Shown one piece after another: positions 16,201-23,989 of a stretch of 64,000 nt of DNA (its first letter is position 1; each line of letters opens with the position of its first letter). Source of the stretch: Denitrobacterium detoxificans (GTDB lineage: Bacteria > Actinomycetota > Coriobacteriia > Coriobacteriales > Eggerthellaceae); NCBI RefSeq assembly GCF_001643775.1, contig NZ_CP011402.1, positions 1,582,432 through 1,646,431 on the forward strand. The letters run 5' to 3'. The translations under genes were made by a program, and so were the position numbers. The notes beneath the pieces were generated by a model, which saw only the letters and a list, made by a program, of their open reading frames with translations, was not told the DNA's origin and made no database searches.

Positions 16201-18018
16201 CAGATGCTCGCGGACAACGGCAACACAGCAGATGCCAATACGTATCCCGAGCTGCTGGCAACGGCCACGGCAGGAACCAACTTCGTAAGCCTGTATCTCA
16301 CCGATAACGAAGAGGTCTACTCCACCGCGACGGCGGCGAACCACACGAAGATCGCTATGGGCGCTACGCCCTGGGAAGCGCTTTCCGAAGCCTCGAAGGC
16401 AGTCGTGAACGCACAGCTCGCCACAAACGGCAACACTGCCGACAATGACACCTATCCCGAGCTGCTCGCGCAAGCAACGGCACTGCAAGATGAGGCCGAC
16501 AATTTCATCGGAACCTACCTGACGGGCGCGAACGGCATCTACAAGACGCCAACCGCCGCAAACAACGCGCAGGTTCTCTCGGGAGCCGTTGCCTGGAACG
16601 CGCTTTCCGATGATGTAAAGGCCATCATCAACGAAACCCTTGCCGACAATGGCAATGCTGAGGCATATGACACCTATCCCGAGCTGCTCGCGGCAGCGCA
16701 AGAGCAAGCCGCTAACGCAGATGCATTCATTGCCGCCTACGTGTCTAACGAGGGTGCAATTATCGAGGCGCCAAGCGCGGACACTGCCGCTCAGGTCATT
16801 GCGGGAAATGATGCTTGGAACGAACTCACCACCGAAGAGCAGCTGCTGGTTGATGCAGCGCTCGCGGACAACGGCAATGTTCAACCCTTCGACACCTACG
16901 AGGGTCTCTACACCCATTCCCGCGCCATCCAGTTCGCGCAGGACTTCCTGAGCGACGATGAGGGCACGCTCTACGATGGCGCCAACGCGGCCAATGCGCT
17001 GCAAATCGCAAGTGGCGAAGAGACCTGGAACACCTTCTCGCAACGCGAAAAGGACCTGGTAAACAACATGCTGCGGGAGAACGGGAACGCCGACGACGCC
17101 GATACGTACGAAGAGCTACTCGAGGCGGCTAGCACCATGTCCAGCTCGGCACAGGGTTTCATCGATCGCTTCCTCACCGACGTTGAAGGCGTAATCCATT
17201 CCGCGGTGAACGCGAACAACTACGAGCAGATTATCGCAGGCGAAGAGGAATGGCCCGCACTTAGCGAACAGCCCCAGGAAATCGTGAATGGAGCGCTTGC
17301 CAACAATGGCAACGCAGCAGCCAACGACACCTACCCCGAACTGCTGGCGCAGGCCAAGCAGCTGAGCGAAGCGGTGAAGGGATTCCTGGCGGAATTTGCC
17401 AGCGACGCAGCTGGCAACCTGTTCAATAAGGCAACCGAAGACAATTACGAGCAGATCCTCTCGGGACAAAACGTATGGGACACGCTCACCGATGACGAGC
17501 GCGCCGCCATCAACGCGCGCATCGCCCAGAATGCCGAAGAGCATGGTGGCGCCACCTCGTTCACCGAGCTGCTGGCGCAGGCCAACGACGTGAAGGACTC
17601 GCTTTCCGGCATCGAGGTCTACCGCCTGTACAACCCGGGCTCGGGCGATCACCTGTACACCACGAGCGCAGAGGAGCGCCAGATCGTCATCAGGGCCGGA
17701 TGGCGAGACGAGGGCGTGGCATTCGTGGCCCCCTCGCAGAAGGGCGACCCCGTATACCGCGTGTACAACCCCGTGGTGGGCGGGCACCACTACACCACGA
17801 GCGCAGCCGAGCGCGACGCGCTCGTGAGGGGCGGCTGGAACGACGAGGGCGTGGCCTTCCTCTCCGCCGACCCGGCCAAGGGCTCGCCGGTGCGCCGCCT
17901 GTACAATCCGAACCCGGGCACGGTGTGCCACCTGTTCACGACCAGCCTGACCGAGGCGAGCAACGTGGAGGCCTCGGGCTGGAGGGCCGAGGGCATCGCG
18001 TTCTACGCCCTGTCCTAG
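13237..18018 (+). CDS. Giant secreted lectin-like, glycine-rich repeat protein 1
   Basis: ATG 13237 follows an SD (AAGGGGG) conserved in the paralogue. The protein is 1593 aa. Residues 1-38 are a signal peptide ending AWA. About 39-155 is an unknown domain. About 155-312 is C-type-lectin-like (GYLVTITSSAED, SGEPNN, RWNDLSN, GYFVEFGG), with EPN and WND motifs that in known lectins bind Ca2+ and mannose-type sugars. About 338-430 is Ig-like (YQWYRS). Near 466 is an InlB-like GATFTGWYLED. About 622-935 is glycine-rich (GGNGG, GGAGG). About 942-1452 holds seven ~73-aa modules with a DTYPELL core. The last ~135 residues are three YRLYNP..HLYTTS repeats (DUF5648-like). No LPXTG motif is seen. It is probably a surface or secreted adhesin. 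Confidence 0.88.
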   Translation: MGKNVFAKQVGMRLVVFAAGLALAITALFCMGTQQAWADDSISLGKPSWNANTTAYTLPDLTVNTSNAYTTAIVSVDAGYMTTDNVDQSIVASKFEDLSKTTYTMIFKDGTTIAQIQAALRKFEFHLPSSGATTQKPQVKLSTRDTILPNGATITAGTGDLAGHYYMYVGGSLSWTDAYKTAKTWQYMGMKGYLVTITSSAEDRILDNITSAAAWSGGTRALFNDSKANDQDSLDAYGFSYPSDYSNNAYYWACGPEAGKNYTTIGYSNWNSGEPNNSNGEGCMQVHASGRWNDLSNGSSSVAGYFVEFGGYGNEDPGYGTSTFSEITSDTSVVVVTPVAITSLTPSEDRPYFGEGASEVTATVAPSNATFVTYQWYRSSTAGATSGGTAIEGATEAAYQPTEDDEGYYLYCVASGELESSGVAAISGKVLPVTATVAYAWNGIDAATVSNGAAAAGSTWAVPSKQGATFTGWYLEDSHETLFANASGNYALSGAVSGIVATDGTWEVPSAGITIYPAWAPIGGAEAVAQMFVTEPTSGSGDDESFDSDQIAVTWDGEEGTWKVTLKEDIENASIELSELSDGSGIDIALDLDGHAIYGASSTTSAGTPGLTLNDGVSLSIEEGLVQGGDGTTGANGISLAGTDTSVSVGTNATIRGGKSISAGGDSGAGISTTGGGSGTVDVMDGTIEGGSSTAPGTNGGDGISGDVAVNVTGGNIAGGDGVAGENGASGGNGGNGIATTSTDNPAVQVTGGSIAGGDGAAGGNATGNDNGGNGGNGGSGISAPGGIDVQGGEVSGGSGGNGGGAENGAGGAGGAGGSSITGAGGEGGDGGSSATGNGGNGGNGGASESGNGGAGGDGGASTDGAGGNGGTGGTSATGNGGTGGAGGNSTNGAAGAGGAGGTSTSGTGGAGGAGGSSVNGTAGAGGEGSPAGDSGAIDYSPAEEFVTAYLTSSGTIFADVDGTNYGQIIAASDAWDALSDVQKEHVNQMLADNGNTADANTYPELLATATAGTNFVSLYLTDNEEVYSTATAANHTKIAMGATPWEALSEASKAVVNAQLATNGNTADNDTYPELLAQATALQDEADNFIGTYLTGANGIYKTPTAANNAQVLSGAVAWNALSDDVKAIINETLADNGNAEAYDTYPELLAAAQEQAANADAFIAAYVSNEGAIIEAPSADTAAQVIAGNDAWNELTTEEQLLVDAALADNGNVQPFDTYEGLYTHSRAIQFAQDFLSDDEGTLYDGANAANALQIASGEETWNTFSQREKDLVNNMLRENGNADDADTYEELLEAASTMSSSAQGFIDRFLTDVEGVIHSAVNANNYEQIIAGEEEWPALSEQPQEIVNGALANNGNAAANDTYPELLAQAKQLSEAVKGFLAEFASDAAGNLFNKATEDNYEQILSGQNVWDTLTDDERAAINARIAQNAEEHGGATSFTELLAQANDVKDSLSGIEVYRLYNPGSGDHLYTTSAEERQIVIRAGWRDEGVAFVAPSQKGDPVYRVYNPVVGGHHYTTSAAERDALVRGGWNDEGVAFLSADPAKGSPVRRLYNPNPGTVCHLFTTSLTEASNVEASGWRAEGIAFYALS

Positions 18019-18034
18019 ATTGGAGCCCTCCGGG

Positions 18035-18309
18035 GGCGGCGCGCCCGCTCCCCTCCGGGGCACCCGCTCCGCTGCTCGCACGGCGGGGCCGCAGAACGAA
18101 TAAGGGAACGCTCGGTCAATCCGGGCGTTCCCCTTTTGCGTCCGAGGGAGCCGTGCTCGTGCGCTCGCTGGTTCATGCTTTCACTTGCGCTGCTTGGGGT
18201 TTTCTCAATGATTAGTCGGAAGCTTCGCTTCCTCCCCCATTGAGCAAACCCCAAGTTCAGCGCTTCTTTTTGCTTTCACAGTGCCCCCGAGGGAAGCGGG
18301 CGCGCCGCC
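18035..18309 (+). repeat. Structured fold-back element C, includes terminator
   Basis: The outer 29-nt inverted repeat (18035-18063 with 18281-18309) has two mismatches and ends in GGGGCAC/GTGCCCC. Inside are CCGCTCCGCTGCTCGC, an ACGGC/GCCGT stem enclosing an intrinsic terminator, the junction TGGTTCATGCTTTCACTTG, an 18-bp hairpin (18193-18210 with 18238-18255) capped by GGAAGCTTCGCTTCC, and TTTTTGCTTTCACA. It starts 17 nt after the giant gene's stop. The copy at 23990 is nearly identical internally. Confidence 0.75.
18103..18137 (+). terminator. Intrinsic terminator of giant protein 1
   Basis: GGGAACGC..GCGTTCCC with an inner CGG/CCG and a TTTT tail. It lies inside fold-back element C. Confidence 0.75.
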
Positions 18310-18650
18310 CTCGCGAGTCTACGCGGGGAGCCCGTTGAACGCGCTGCCAGACTCGGAGGTGGACCTTCTTGCGGGCAGCATCGCGTTGCTCGCCGCCCCA
18401 GGCTAATCGCAGATGGCGCTCCACGCCCACCCCACGTCTTCGCAGGCTGCGAACCGGGCGACCCGATCGCGCATCGGAGAGGGAGGGCACGCAGGACCTC
18501 TGTAAACCGTTATTTAGGTTGGTGCAGTATTCCATATGGAAACGATTCCCAATCGGAACAACGGTTTATTAGAGGAAGAAGCTTCCCGCTCTTACGGCTG
18601 GCAGGGCGAAGGGTTTCCATCCGCCATCTTATTGAGCGGGAGAAAGCCGG
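18310..18650. other. Spacer between fold-back elements C and D, no gene
   Basis: The first 55 nt (GAGTCT..AGACTC, 18315-18354) match those after element E (24269-24314). The spacer also holds mini-hairpin H6 (18373-18398), the palindrome TTCCATATGGAA (18528-18539) and CGATTcccAATCG (18541-18553). The last two sit inside a long AAACCGTT..AACGGTTT stem (18502-18565). Open frames here are arginine-rich shadows without SD sites. Confidence 0.6.
18373..18398 (-). repeat. Mini-hairpin H6 with conserved loop
   Basis: On the minus strand GGGCGGC closes the loop GAGCAACGCGAT against GCTGCCC, with one mismatch. The loop matches H1-H5 and the stem is different. Confidence 0.55.
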
Positions 18651-18870
18651 CCCGGGGTTTCCTATCGGGGGCACTGTGAAAGCATTCTAAGAAAGCGCTC
18701 CGTTCGAGATGACGCGGAGGGCGGGAGGCGAAGCCTCACGCAAATCCGCGCCTTCTCGAACAGCGCAAGTAAAGGCATGAGCCAGCGCAGCGCACGAGCG
18801 TAGGTTTAGGCCCGTGCGGGGCCTAAACCACGCGAGCAGCGGAGCGGTGCCCCAGATAGGAAACCCCAGG
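18651..18870 (-). repeat. Structured fold-back element D (minus orientation)
   Basis: The 24-nt near-perfect inverted repeat (18651-18674 with 18847-18870) ends in GGGGCAC/GTGCCCC. It differs in sequence from the arms of C. On the minus strand the order is CCGCTCCGCTGCTCGC, hairpin GGTTTAGGCCC/GGGCCTAAACC, GCTCATGCCTTTACTTGCGC, a long TTCGAGAAGGCGCGGA-type stem capped by GAGGCTTCGCCTC, then GAATGCTTTCACAGTG. It converges with C. Confidence 0.75.
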
Positions 18871-18891
18871 ACGGCAGGACGATTCATGGAC

Positions 18892-18924
18892 AAAAAGAAG
18901 AAGGCGAAGGAAAAATCCTTCGCC
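18892..18924 (-). terminator. rpmE intrinsic terminator
   Basis: On the minus strand GGCGAAGGA-TTTT-TCCTTCGCC is followed by TTCTTCTTTTTG, 28 nt after the rpmE stop. Confidence 0.85.
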
Positions 18925-18952
18925 CTCTTGCAGGTATATATAAGTGTGAAGC

Positions 18953-19387
18953 TTATTCAGCAGCTTCTTCAGCGACAGCCTCTTCAGCAGGAGCAGCAGC
19001 GGCAGCAGCTTCGGCTTCCTTGGCAGCCTTGGCCTCGGCTTCAGCAGCCTTCTTGGCGAACTCAGCAGCACGCTCGGCCTTCTTGGCGGCCTTTGCCTCG
19101 CGCTCGGCCTTCTTGGCGGCCTCAGCAGCGGCGACTTCTTCGGCACGCTTGGCCTTCTTGGCAGCTTCGCGAGCAGCAACGGTTTCGCGAGCGGAACCGA
19201 ACTTGTCGGTGAAGCGCTGGACGCGACCACCGGTGTCGATCAGCTTCTGCTGACCGGTGAAGAACGGATGGCAAGCGTTGCAGATGTCGATCTTCAGCTC
19301 GGGCTTGGTGGAGCGGGTCTGGAACGTGTTACCGCAGGTGCAGGTGACCGTGCAGTCCACGTACTCGGGATGGATACCCTTTTTCAT
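18953..19387 (-). CDS. rpmE: Ribosomal protein L31 with long C-terminal extension
   Basis: ATG 19387 follows GGAGAGAAAC. Residues 1-68 are a standard type-A L31 of the 50S subunit ([47 protein letters not shown]) with the zinc-binding cysteines C12, C16 or C18, C37 and C40. After about residue 70 comes a ~75-aa Ala/Lys/Glu-rich tail ([30 protein letters not shown]). It is probably a long helix or disordered, and most L31 proteins of 65-90 aa lack it. The gene stands alone between the two giant genes, on the opposite strand, with its own promoter and terminator. Confidence 0.93.
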   Translation of the reverse strand: MKKGIHPEYVDCTVTCTCGNTFQTRSTKPELKIDICNACHPFFTGQQKLIDTGGRVQRFTDKFGSARETVAAREAAKKAKRAEEVAAAEAAKKAEREAKAAKKAERAAEFAKKAAEAEAKAAKEAEAAAAAAPAEEAVAEEAAE

Positions 19388-19441
19388 GTTTCTCTCCTTC
19401 ATGCGCCTTGGTTTCCATACAAGGCTTATGACAACCTGGAC

Positions 19442-19450
19442 ACTATAGCA
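19442..19450 (-). promoter_or_regulatory. Extended -10 of rpmE
   Basis: On the minus strand TGCTATAGT fits an extended -10 about 55 nt before the rpmE start. The -35 is weak. Confidence 0.4.
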
Positions 19451-19580
19451 CGATATGAGCGTTCGAACGTGAAAAACGCGGCTCCTTCACATGTAGCTTC
19501 GCACTGTGCCCACATGCGGAAACTCAACGGGAACATTTCAGCTGATGCGAGCGTGTTGCCCCACTACCTATACGACAGTA

Positions 19581-19644
19581 AGCTAGTAGCATATGTCTGG
19601 GGTCGTTAAGGTTGCCCAGGTAACTGGGCGAGGGGGTATTCGCC
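19581..19644 (+). promoter_or_regulatory. Leader of giant protein 2 with GNRA-type hairpin
   Basis: After TAGTAGCATATG and TCTGGGGTCG comes the hairpin GCCCAG-GTAA-CTGGGC (19614-19629), then the SD GAGGGGGT and CGCCATGG. The first paralogue's leader keeps the order and the flanking words but has a different, still paired stem. Confidence 0.5.
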
Positions 19645-22600
19645 ATGGAAAGGTACACCTACCGCAAGAGTCCATCCATTCGCATAACGCTTGTATTCGC
19701 TGCGCTAGCGTTCCTTTTCGCTTGCATGCTCACGGGAGCAAACCAAGCCTGGGGCGCCAACGAGAGCATCTCGCTGGGCAAGCCGTCGTGGAACGACACA
19801 AACAACGCCTACACACTCCCCGAGCTCACCGTTACGGCCGAAAACGCCTACACCACGGCAATCGTCTCGGTTGACGCCGGCTACATGACCACCAACAACG
19901 TGGACCAGAGCATCGTGCAAGCCACATTCGAAGACCTCACACGGACTACCTACACCATGGTATTCAAGGAAGGAACGACCATCGCGCAAATCCAGGAGGC
20001 GTTGCGCGCATTCGAGTTCCACCTGCCAACGAGCGGCGCGGTATCGCAAAAACCGCAGGTGAAGCTCTCGACTCGCGAGACCATCCTCCCCAACGGAGCA
20101 ACCGTCACGGCAGGTACGGGCACACTCGCAGGCCACTACTACATGTACGTTCCCGGCAATACGTCCTGGGATAACGCTTACAACACGGCCAAGACGTATA
20201 AATACATGGGCATGAAGGGCTATCTGGTAACCATTACTAGCTCAGCAGAAGACACCGTACTCGACAACATCACGAATGCAGCTGCTTGGTCGGGGGGCAC
20301 GCGAGCCCTCATCAGCGGCGTGACGCGCATCGCCGACCCCGACACCGTTGACCGCAGCACTTTCGCACTGCCTTCAGACATCAGCAACAACGCATACTAT
20401 TGGACATGCGGACCAGAAGCTGGAACGTACTATACGCAAATCGGATACTATAGCTGGAACTCGGGCGAGCCGAACAACGCAGGCGACGAAGCGTATATGG
20501 AAGTTCATCACAATGGTGCGCGTTGGAACGATCGACCCATCGACTCCCCCGCTCCCAGTGGCTACTTTGTCGAATTCGGCGGATACGGCGAAGAGGACCC
20601 GGGCTATAGTGGCGGAACGTATTCGGAAATCGTTTCCGACGAGGGCATCGTGGTCGTAACGCCCGTCGCCATCACAGGTCTTACCGCCAGCGCGGGGCAT
20701 CCCCTCTTCGGTGAAGGGGCCGAAGCAGCAACCATGACGATCGCCCCCAGCAACGCAACGTTCGTAACCTATCAATGGTATCGCAGCGACACGGCAGGCG
20801 CTACCTCGGGCGGTACGGCCATCGAGGGCGCAACCGAATCGAGCTACGCACCCACTTCGGACGACGAGGGCTACTACCTGTACTGCATCGCATCGGGCGA
20901 ACTCGATTCGTCGGCGGCGGCCACTCTCACGGGCAAAGTACTCCCCATCACCGGAACCATCACGTACGCATGGAAGAACCTAGCCAACGCAACCGTCAAT
21001 AATGCGACGGCCGCAGCGGGAAGCACATGGGAAATGCCCACCAACCCCGGCGCCACATTCGCGGGATGGTACTTGGAAGACGAATTCGCAACCCTCTTCG
21101 CTGACGCAAGCGGCAACTATGCGCTTGCCTCCGCCACCGAGGGCGTGGTCACAACCGACGGCACGTGGGAAATACCCTCTACGGGCATCACCCTCTACCC
21201 GAAGTGGGACCGCATCGGCAATGCGGAAAGCATCGCGCGCATGTTTGTCGCCGAACCCCAAAACGGTTCGGGTGATGGCTCGGCATGGGAGTCCGACGAG
21301 ATCTCCGTCGCCTGGAATGACGCGGAGGGTCGCTGGGATGTCACGCTGAAGCAGGATATCGAAGATAGCACCATCGTGCTTTCCGAATTGCAAGAAGGCG
21401 CAGGCGTCTCGATTGGGTTGGACATGAACGATAAGTCCATCTACGGAGCATCGTCCGAAAACGCAGCGGGCACGCCCGGCATCACCCTGGGCAATCGCGT
21501 CTCACTCGCGGTGATCGGCGGACGCATCCAGGGCGGAGACGGCACCACAGGCGCTGACGGCATATCCATTGCAGGCGCAGAGGCATCGGTCAACGTGGGC
21601 ATCGGCGCAACCATCGTCGGTGGCGCATCCATTACGCCCGGCGGCGACTCTGGCAGCGGCATCGGAACCGCAGGCAGCGGCTCTGGAACCGCAAGCGTTG
21701 CCGGCGGCGAAGTCATGGGCGGCGCACCCACAGCCCCCAGCGCCAATGGCGGCGATGGCATCTCCGGCAACGTAAACGTCACCATGACCAGCGGCTGGAT
21801 AACTGGCGGCGACGGCGCTACGGGCCAGAATGGGACCAATGGCGGTGATGGCGGCAACGGCATCAACACGACTGCAGGCACTTCGATCTCGGGCGGCGAA
21901 GTCATAGGCGGAGACGGCGGAGACGGCGGAGACGCCACCGGCGACGACAATGGCGGCAATGGCGGCAATGGCGGCACGGGCATCATCTCCCCCACGGGAC
22001 TTGACGTATCCGGCGGCGAAATCTCGGGCGGCTCCGGCGGCAACGGCGGCTCTGCCGAAAACGGAGATGGCGGCGCTGGTGGCCTGGGCGGCTCGTCCAC
22101 CAATGGAACGGGCGGCGAAGGCGGCGCGGGCGGCAGCTCGGTAACCGGTAACGGTGGCAATGGTGGTAACGGCGGTGCATCCAGCACCGGCAATGGCGGA
22201 GAAGGCGGCGATGGCGGCAGCTCCACCGACGGCGACGGAGGCAACGGCGGCGCTGGTGGCACCTCTAGCACGGGCAATGGCGGCACCGGAGGCGCGGGCG
22301 GCAACTCCACCAATGGCTCCGCGGGCACGGGCGGCAACGGCGGTACCTCCATTTCCGGAGAAACCGGCGCGGGCGGCGCGGGCGGCAGCTCCGTGAACGG
22401 ATCCGCAGGCGCAGGCGGCGAAGGCAGCCCAGTGGGAGATTCCGGTTCCATTGACTACACCCCCGCCGAGGAGTTCGTGAACACCTACCTGAAGGCATCC
22501 GCCACGTCGACCATCTACGCCAACGCCGACGGCGATAACTACGCGCAGATAATGAGCGGATCGGATGCGTGGAACGCACTGTCCGAGGTGCAGCAGGCGC

Positions 22601-23973
22601 GAGTGAACCAGATGCTGACGGAAGCCGGCAATGCCGCAGATGCCGATACCTACCCCGAAATCTTGGCAACGGCCACGGCAGGCGACGCATTCGTGAGCCT
22701 GTACTTGACCGACGACGAAGTCATCTACAGCGAACCCACCGCTCACAATCACACGAAGATCACCATGGGCGCAGAGCCCTGGCAGACGCTCTCGGCCGCT
22801 TCGCAATCGGTCGTCAACGGCATTCTCGCCGACAATGGCAACGCGGAAGCATACGACACCTACCCTGAAATGCTCGCTGCGGCCCAAGGCATGGAAAACG
22901 ACGCCCAGACGTTCCTCGATACATACCTGACTGGAACGAACGGCATCTACAAGTCACCTACCGCAGCAAACAATGCGCAGCTGTTGGCGGGCAAAGACGA
23001 CTGGACGGCCCTTTCCGGCGAAGCCAAGGAACTCGTGAACCAGGCCTTGGCCGAAAACGGCAACGCCGAAGCCTATGACACCTATCCCGAAATGCTCGAT
23101 GCGGCTTCAACGCAAGCCGAACACGCAAACGCGTTTATAGATGCCTACCTCGTCTCGGATGGAAACATGGTAACCGAGCCCAGCAAGACGACGGCAGCGC
23201 AGGTTGCCTCGGGCGGCGACACCTGGAGCCAGCTGACCACCGTCGAACAGGAATTGGTGAACGCAGCCCTGGCTGCAAACGGAAACGCAGCGCCCCACAA
23301 CACGTACGAGGGCCTTTACACGCCCTCGCGCGCACTGGCCTTCGTGCTGAGCTTCCTCACCGAAGCCGATGGCTCAACTACGATCAGAGCTTCGGAGGAA
23401 AACGCCGTGCGCATCGCCTCGGGCGAAGCGGAATGGACGCATATGTCCATCAACGAGCAGACGCTCGTAAACCGCATCCTGTCTGAAAACGGAAACGCCC
23501 CCGAAAGCGACACCTATCCCGAACTGCTGACGCAGGCCAATGAGATCCTAGACGCGCTTTCCGGCATCGAGGTCTACCGCCTGTACAACCCGGGCTCGGG
23601 CGACCACCTGTACACCACGAGCGCAGAGGAGCGCCAGATCGTCATCAGGGCCGGATGGCGCGACGAGGGCGTGGCATTCGTGGCCCCCTCGCAGAAGGGC
23701 GACCCCGTCTACCGCGTGTACAACCCCGTAGTGGGCGGGCACCACTACACCACGAGCGCAGCCGAACGTGACGCGCTCGTGAGGGGCGGCTGGAACGACG
23801 AGGGCGTGGCCTTCCTGTCCGCCGACCCGGCCAAGGGCTCGCCGGTGCGCCGCCTGTACAATCCGAACCCGGGCACGGTGTGCCACCTGTTCACGACCAG
23901 CCTGACCGAGGCGAGCAACGTGGAGGCCTCGGGCTGGAGGGCCGAGGGCATCGCGTTCTACGCGCTCTCCTAG
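19645..23973 (+). CDS. Giant secreted lectin-like, glycine-rich repeat protein 2
   Basis: Paralogue of the protein at 13237, 1442 aa. Signal peptide to about residue 37 (FLFACMLTGANQAWG). Unknown N-terminal domain to 155. C-type-lectin-like domain about 157-315 with SGEPNN and RWND. Ig-like domain with YQWYRS, InlB-like GATFAGWYLED, glycine-rich region about 628-925. There are five ~73-aa modules (about 940-1303) instead of seven. The final ~135 residues are identical to those of protein 1. The glycine-rich part alternates GGNGG and GGAGG blocks with STNG/SSTG spacers, recalling PE-PGRS and beta-helix proteins. Probably a secreted or surface adhesin. Domain names are by pattern only. Confidence 0.88.
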   Translation: MERYTYRKSPSIRITLVFAALAFLFACMLTGANQAWGANESISLGKPSWNDTNNAYTLPELTVTAENAYTTAIVSVDAGYMTTNNVDQSIVQATFEDLTRTTYTMVFKEGTTIAQIQEALRAFEFHLPTSGAVSQKPQVKLSTRETILPNGATVTAGTGTLAGHYYMYVPGNTSWDNAYNTAKTYKYMGMKGYLVTITSSAEDTVLDNITNAAAWSGGTRALISGVTRIADPDTVDRSTFALPSDISNNAYYWTCGPEAGTYYTQIGYYSWNSGEPNNAGDEAYMEVHHNGARWNDRPIDSPAPSGYFVEFGGYGEEDPGYSGGTYSEIVSDEGIVVVTPVAITGLTASAGHPLFGEGAEAATMTIAPSNATFVTYQWYRSDTAGATSGGTAIEGATESSYAPTSDDEGYYLYCIASGELDSSAAATLTGKVLPITGTITYAWKNLANATVNNATAAAGSTWEMPTNPGATFAGWYLEDEFATLFADASGNYALASATEGVVTTDGTWEIPSTGITLYPKWDRIGNAESIARMFVAEPQNGSGDGSAWESDEISVAWNDAEGRWDVTLKQDIEDSTIVLSELQEGAGVSIGLDMNDKSIYGASSENAAGTPGITLGNRVSLAVIGGRIQGGDGTTGADGISIAGAEASVNVGIGATIVGGASITPGGDSGSGIGTAGSGSGTASVAGGEVMGGAPTAPSANGGDGISGNVNVTMTSGWITGGDGATGQNGTNGGDGGNGINTTAGTSISGGEVIGGDGGDGGDATGDDNGGNGGNGGTGIISPTGLDVSGGEISGGSGGNGGSAENGDGGAGGLGGSSTNGTGGEGGAGGSSVTGNGGNGGNGGASSTGNGGEGGDGGSSTDGDGGNGGAGGTSSTGNGGTGGAGGNSTNGSAGTGGNGGTSISGETGAGGAGGSSVNGSAGAGGEGSPVGDSGSIDYTPAEEFVNTYLKASATSTIYANADGDNYAQIMSGSDAWNALSEVQQARVNQMLTEAGNAADADTYPEILATATAGDAFVSLYLTDDEVIYSEPTAHNHTKITMGAEPWQTLSAASQSVVNGILADNGNAEAYDTYPEMLAAAQGMENDAQTFLDTYLTGTNGIYKSPTAANNAQLLAGKDDWTALSGEAKELVNQALAENGNAEAYDTYPEMLDAASTQAEHANAFIDAYLVSDGNMVTEPSKTTAAQVASGGDTWSQLTTVEQELVNAALAANGNAAPHNTYEGLYTPSRALAFVLSFLTEADGSTTIRASEENAVRIASGEAEWTHMSINEQTLVNRILSENGNAPESDTYPELLTQANEILDALSGIEVYRLYNPGSGDHLYTTSAEERQIVIRAGWRDEGVAFVAPSQKGDPVYRVYNPVVGGHHYTTSAAERDALVRGGWNDEGVAFLSADPAKGSPVRRLYNPNPGTVCHLFTTSLTEASNVEASGWRAEGIAFYALS

Positions 23974-23989
23974 CCTGTGGATCCCCGGG

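Noticed and set aside
15010-17043. Long minus-strand ORFs (677 and 324 aa, Ala/Gly- and Pro-rich) under giant protein 1
   Set aside because: They are antisense shadows of the GGC-rich repeat codons. The proline-rich product is just the complement of glycine codons. A matching shadow lies under the paralogue at 21441-22887.
18310-18650. tRNA-like or attachment-site reading of the GAGTCT..AGACTC hairpin
   Set aside because: No acceptor stem, TTC arm or anticodon arm could be fitted, and no integrase is present.
13161-19644. Cyclic-di-GMP riboswitch in the giant gene leaders
   Set aside because: The leaders are too short and lack the conserved GEMM words; only one small hairpin is present.
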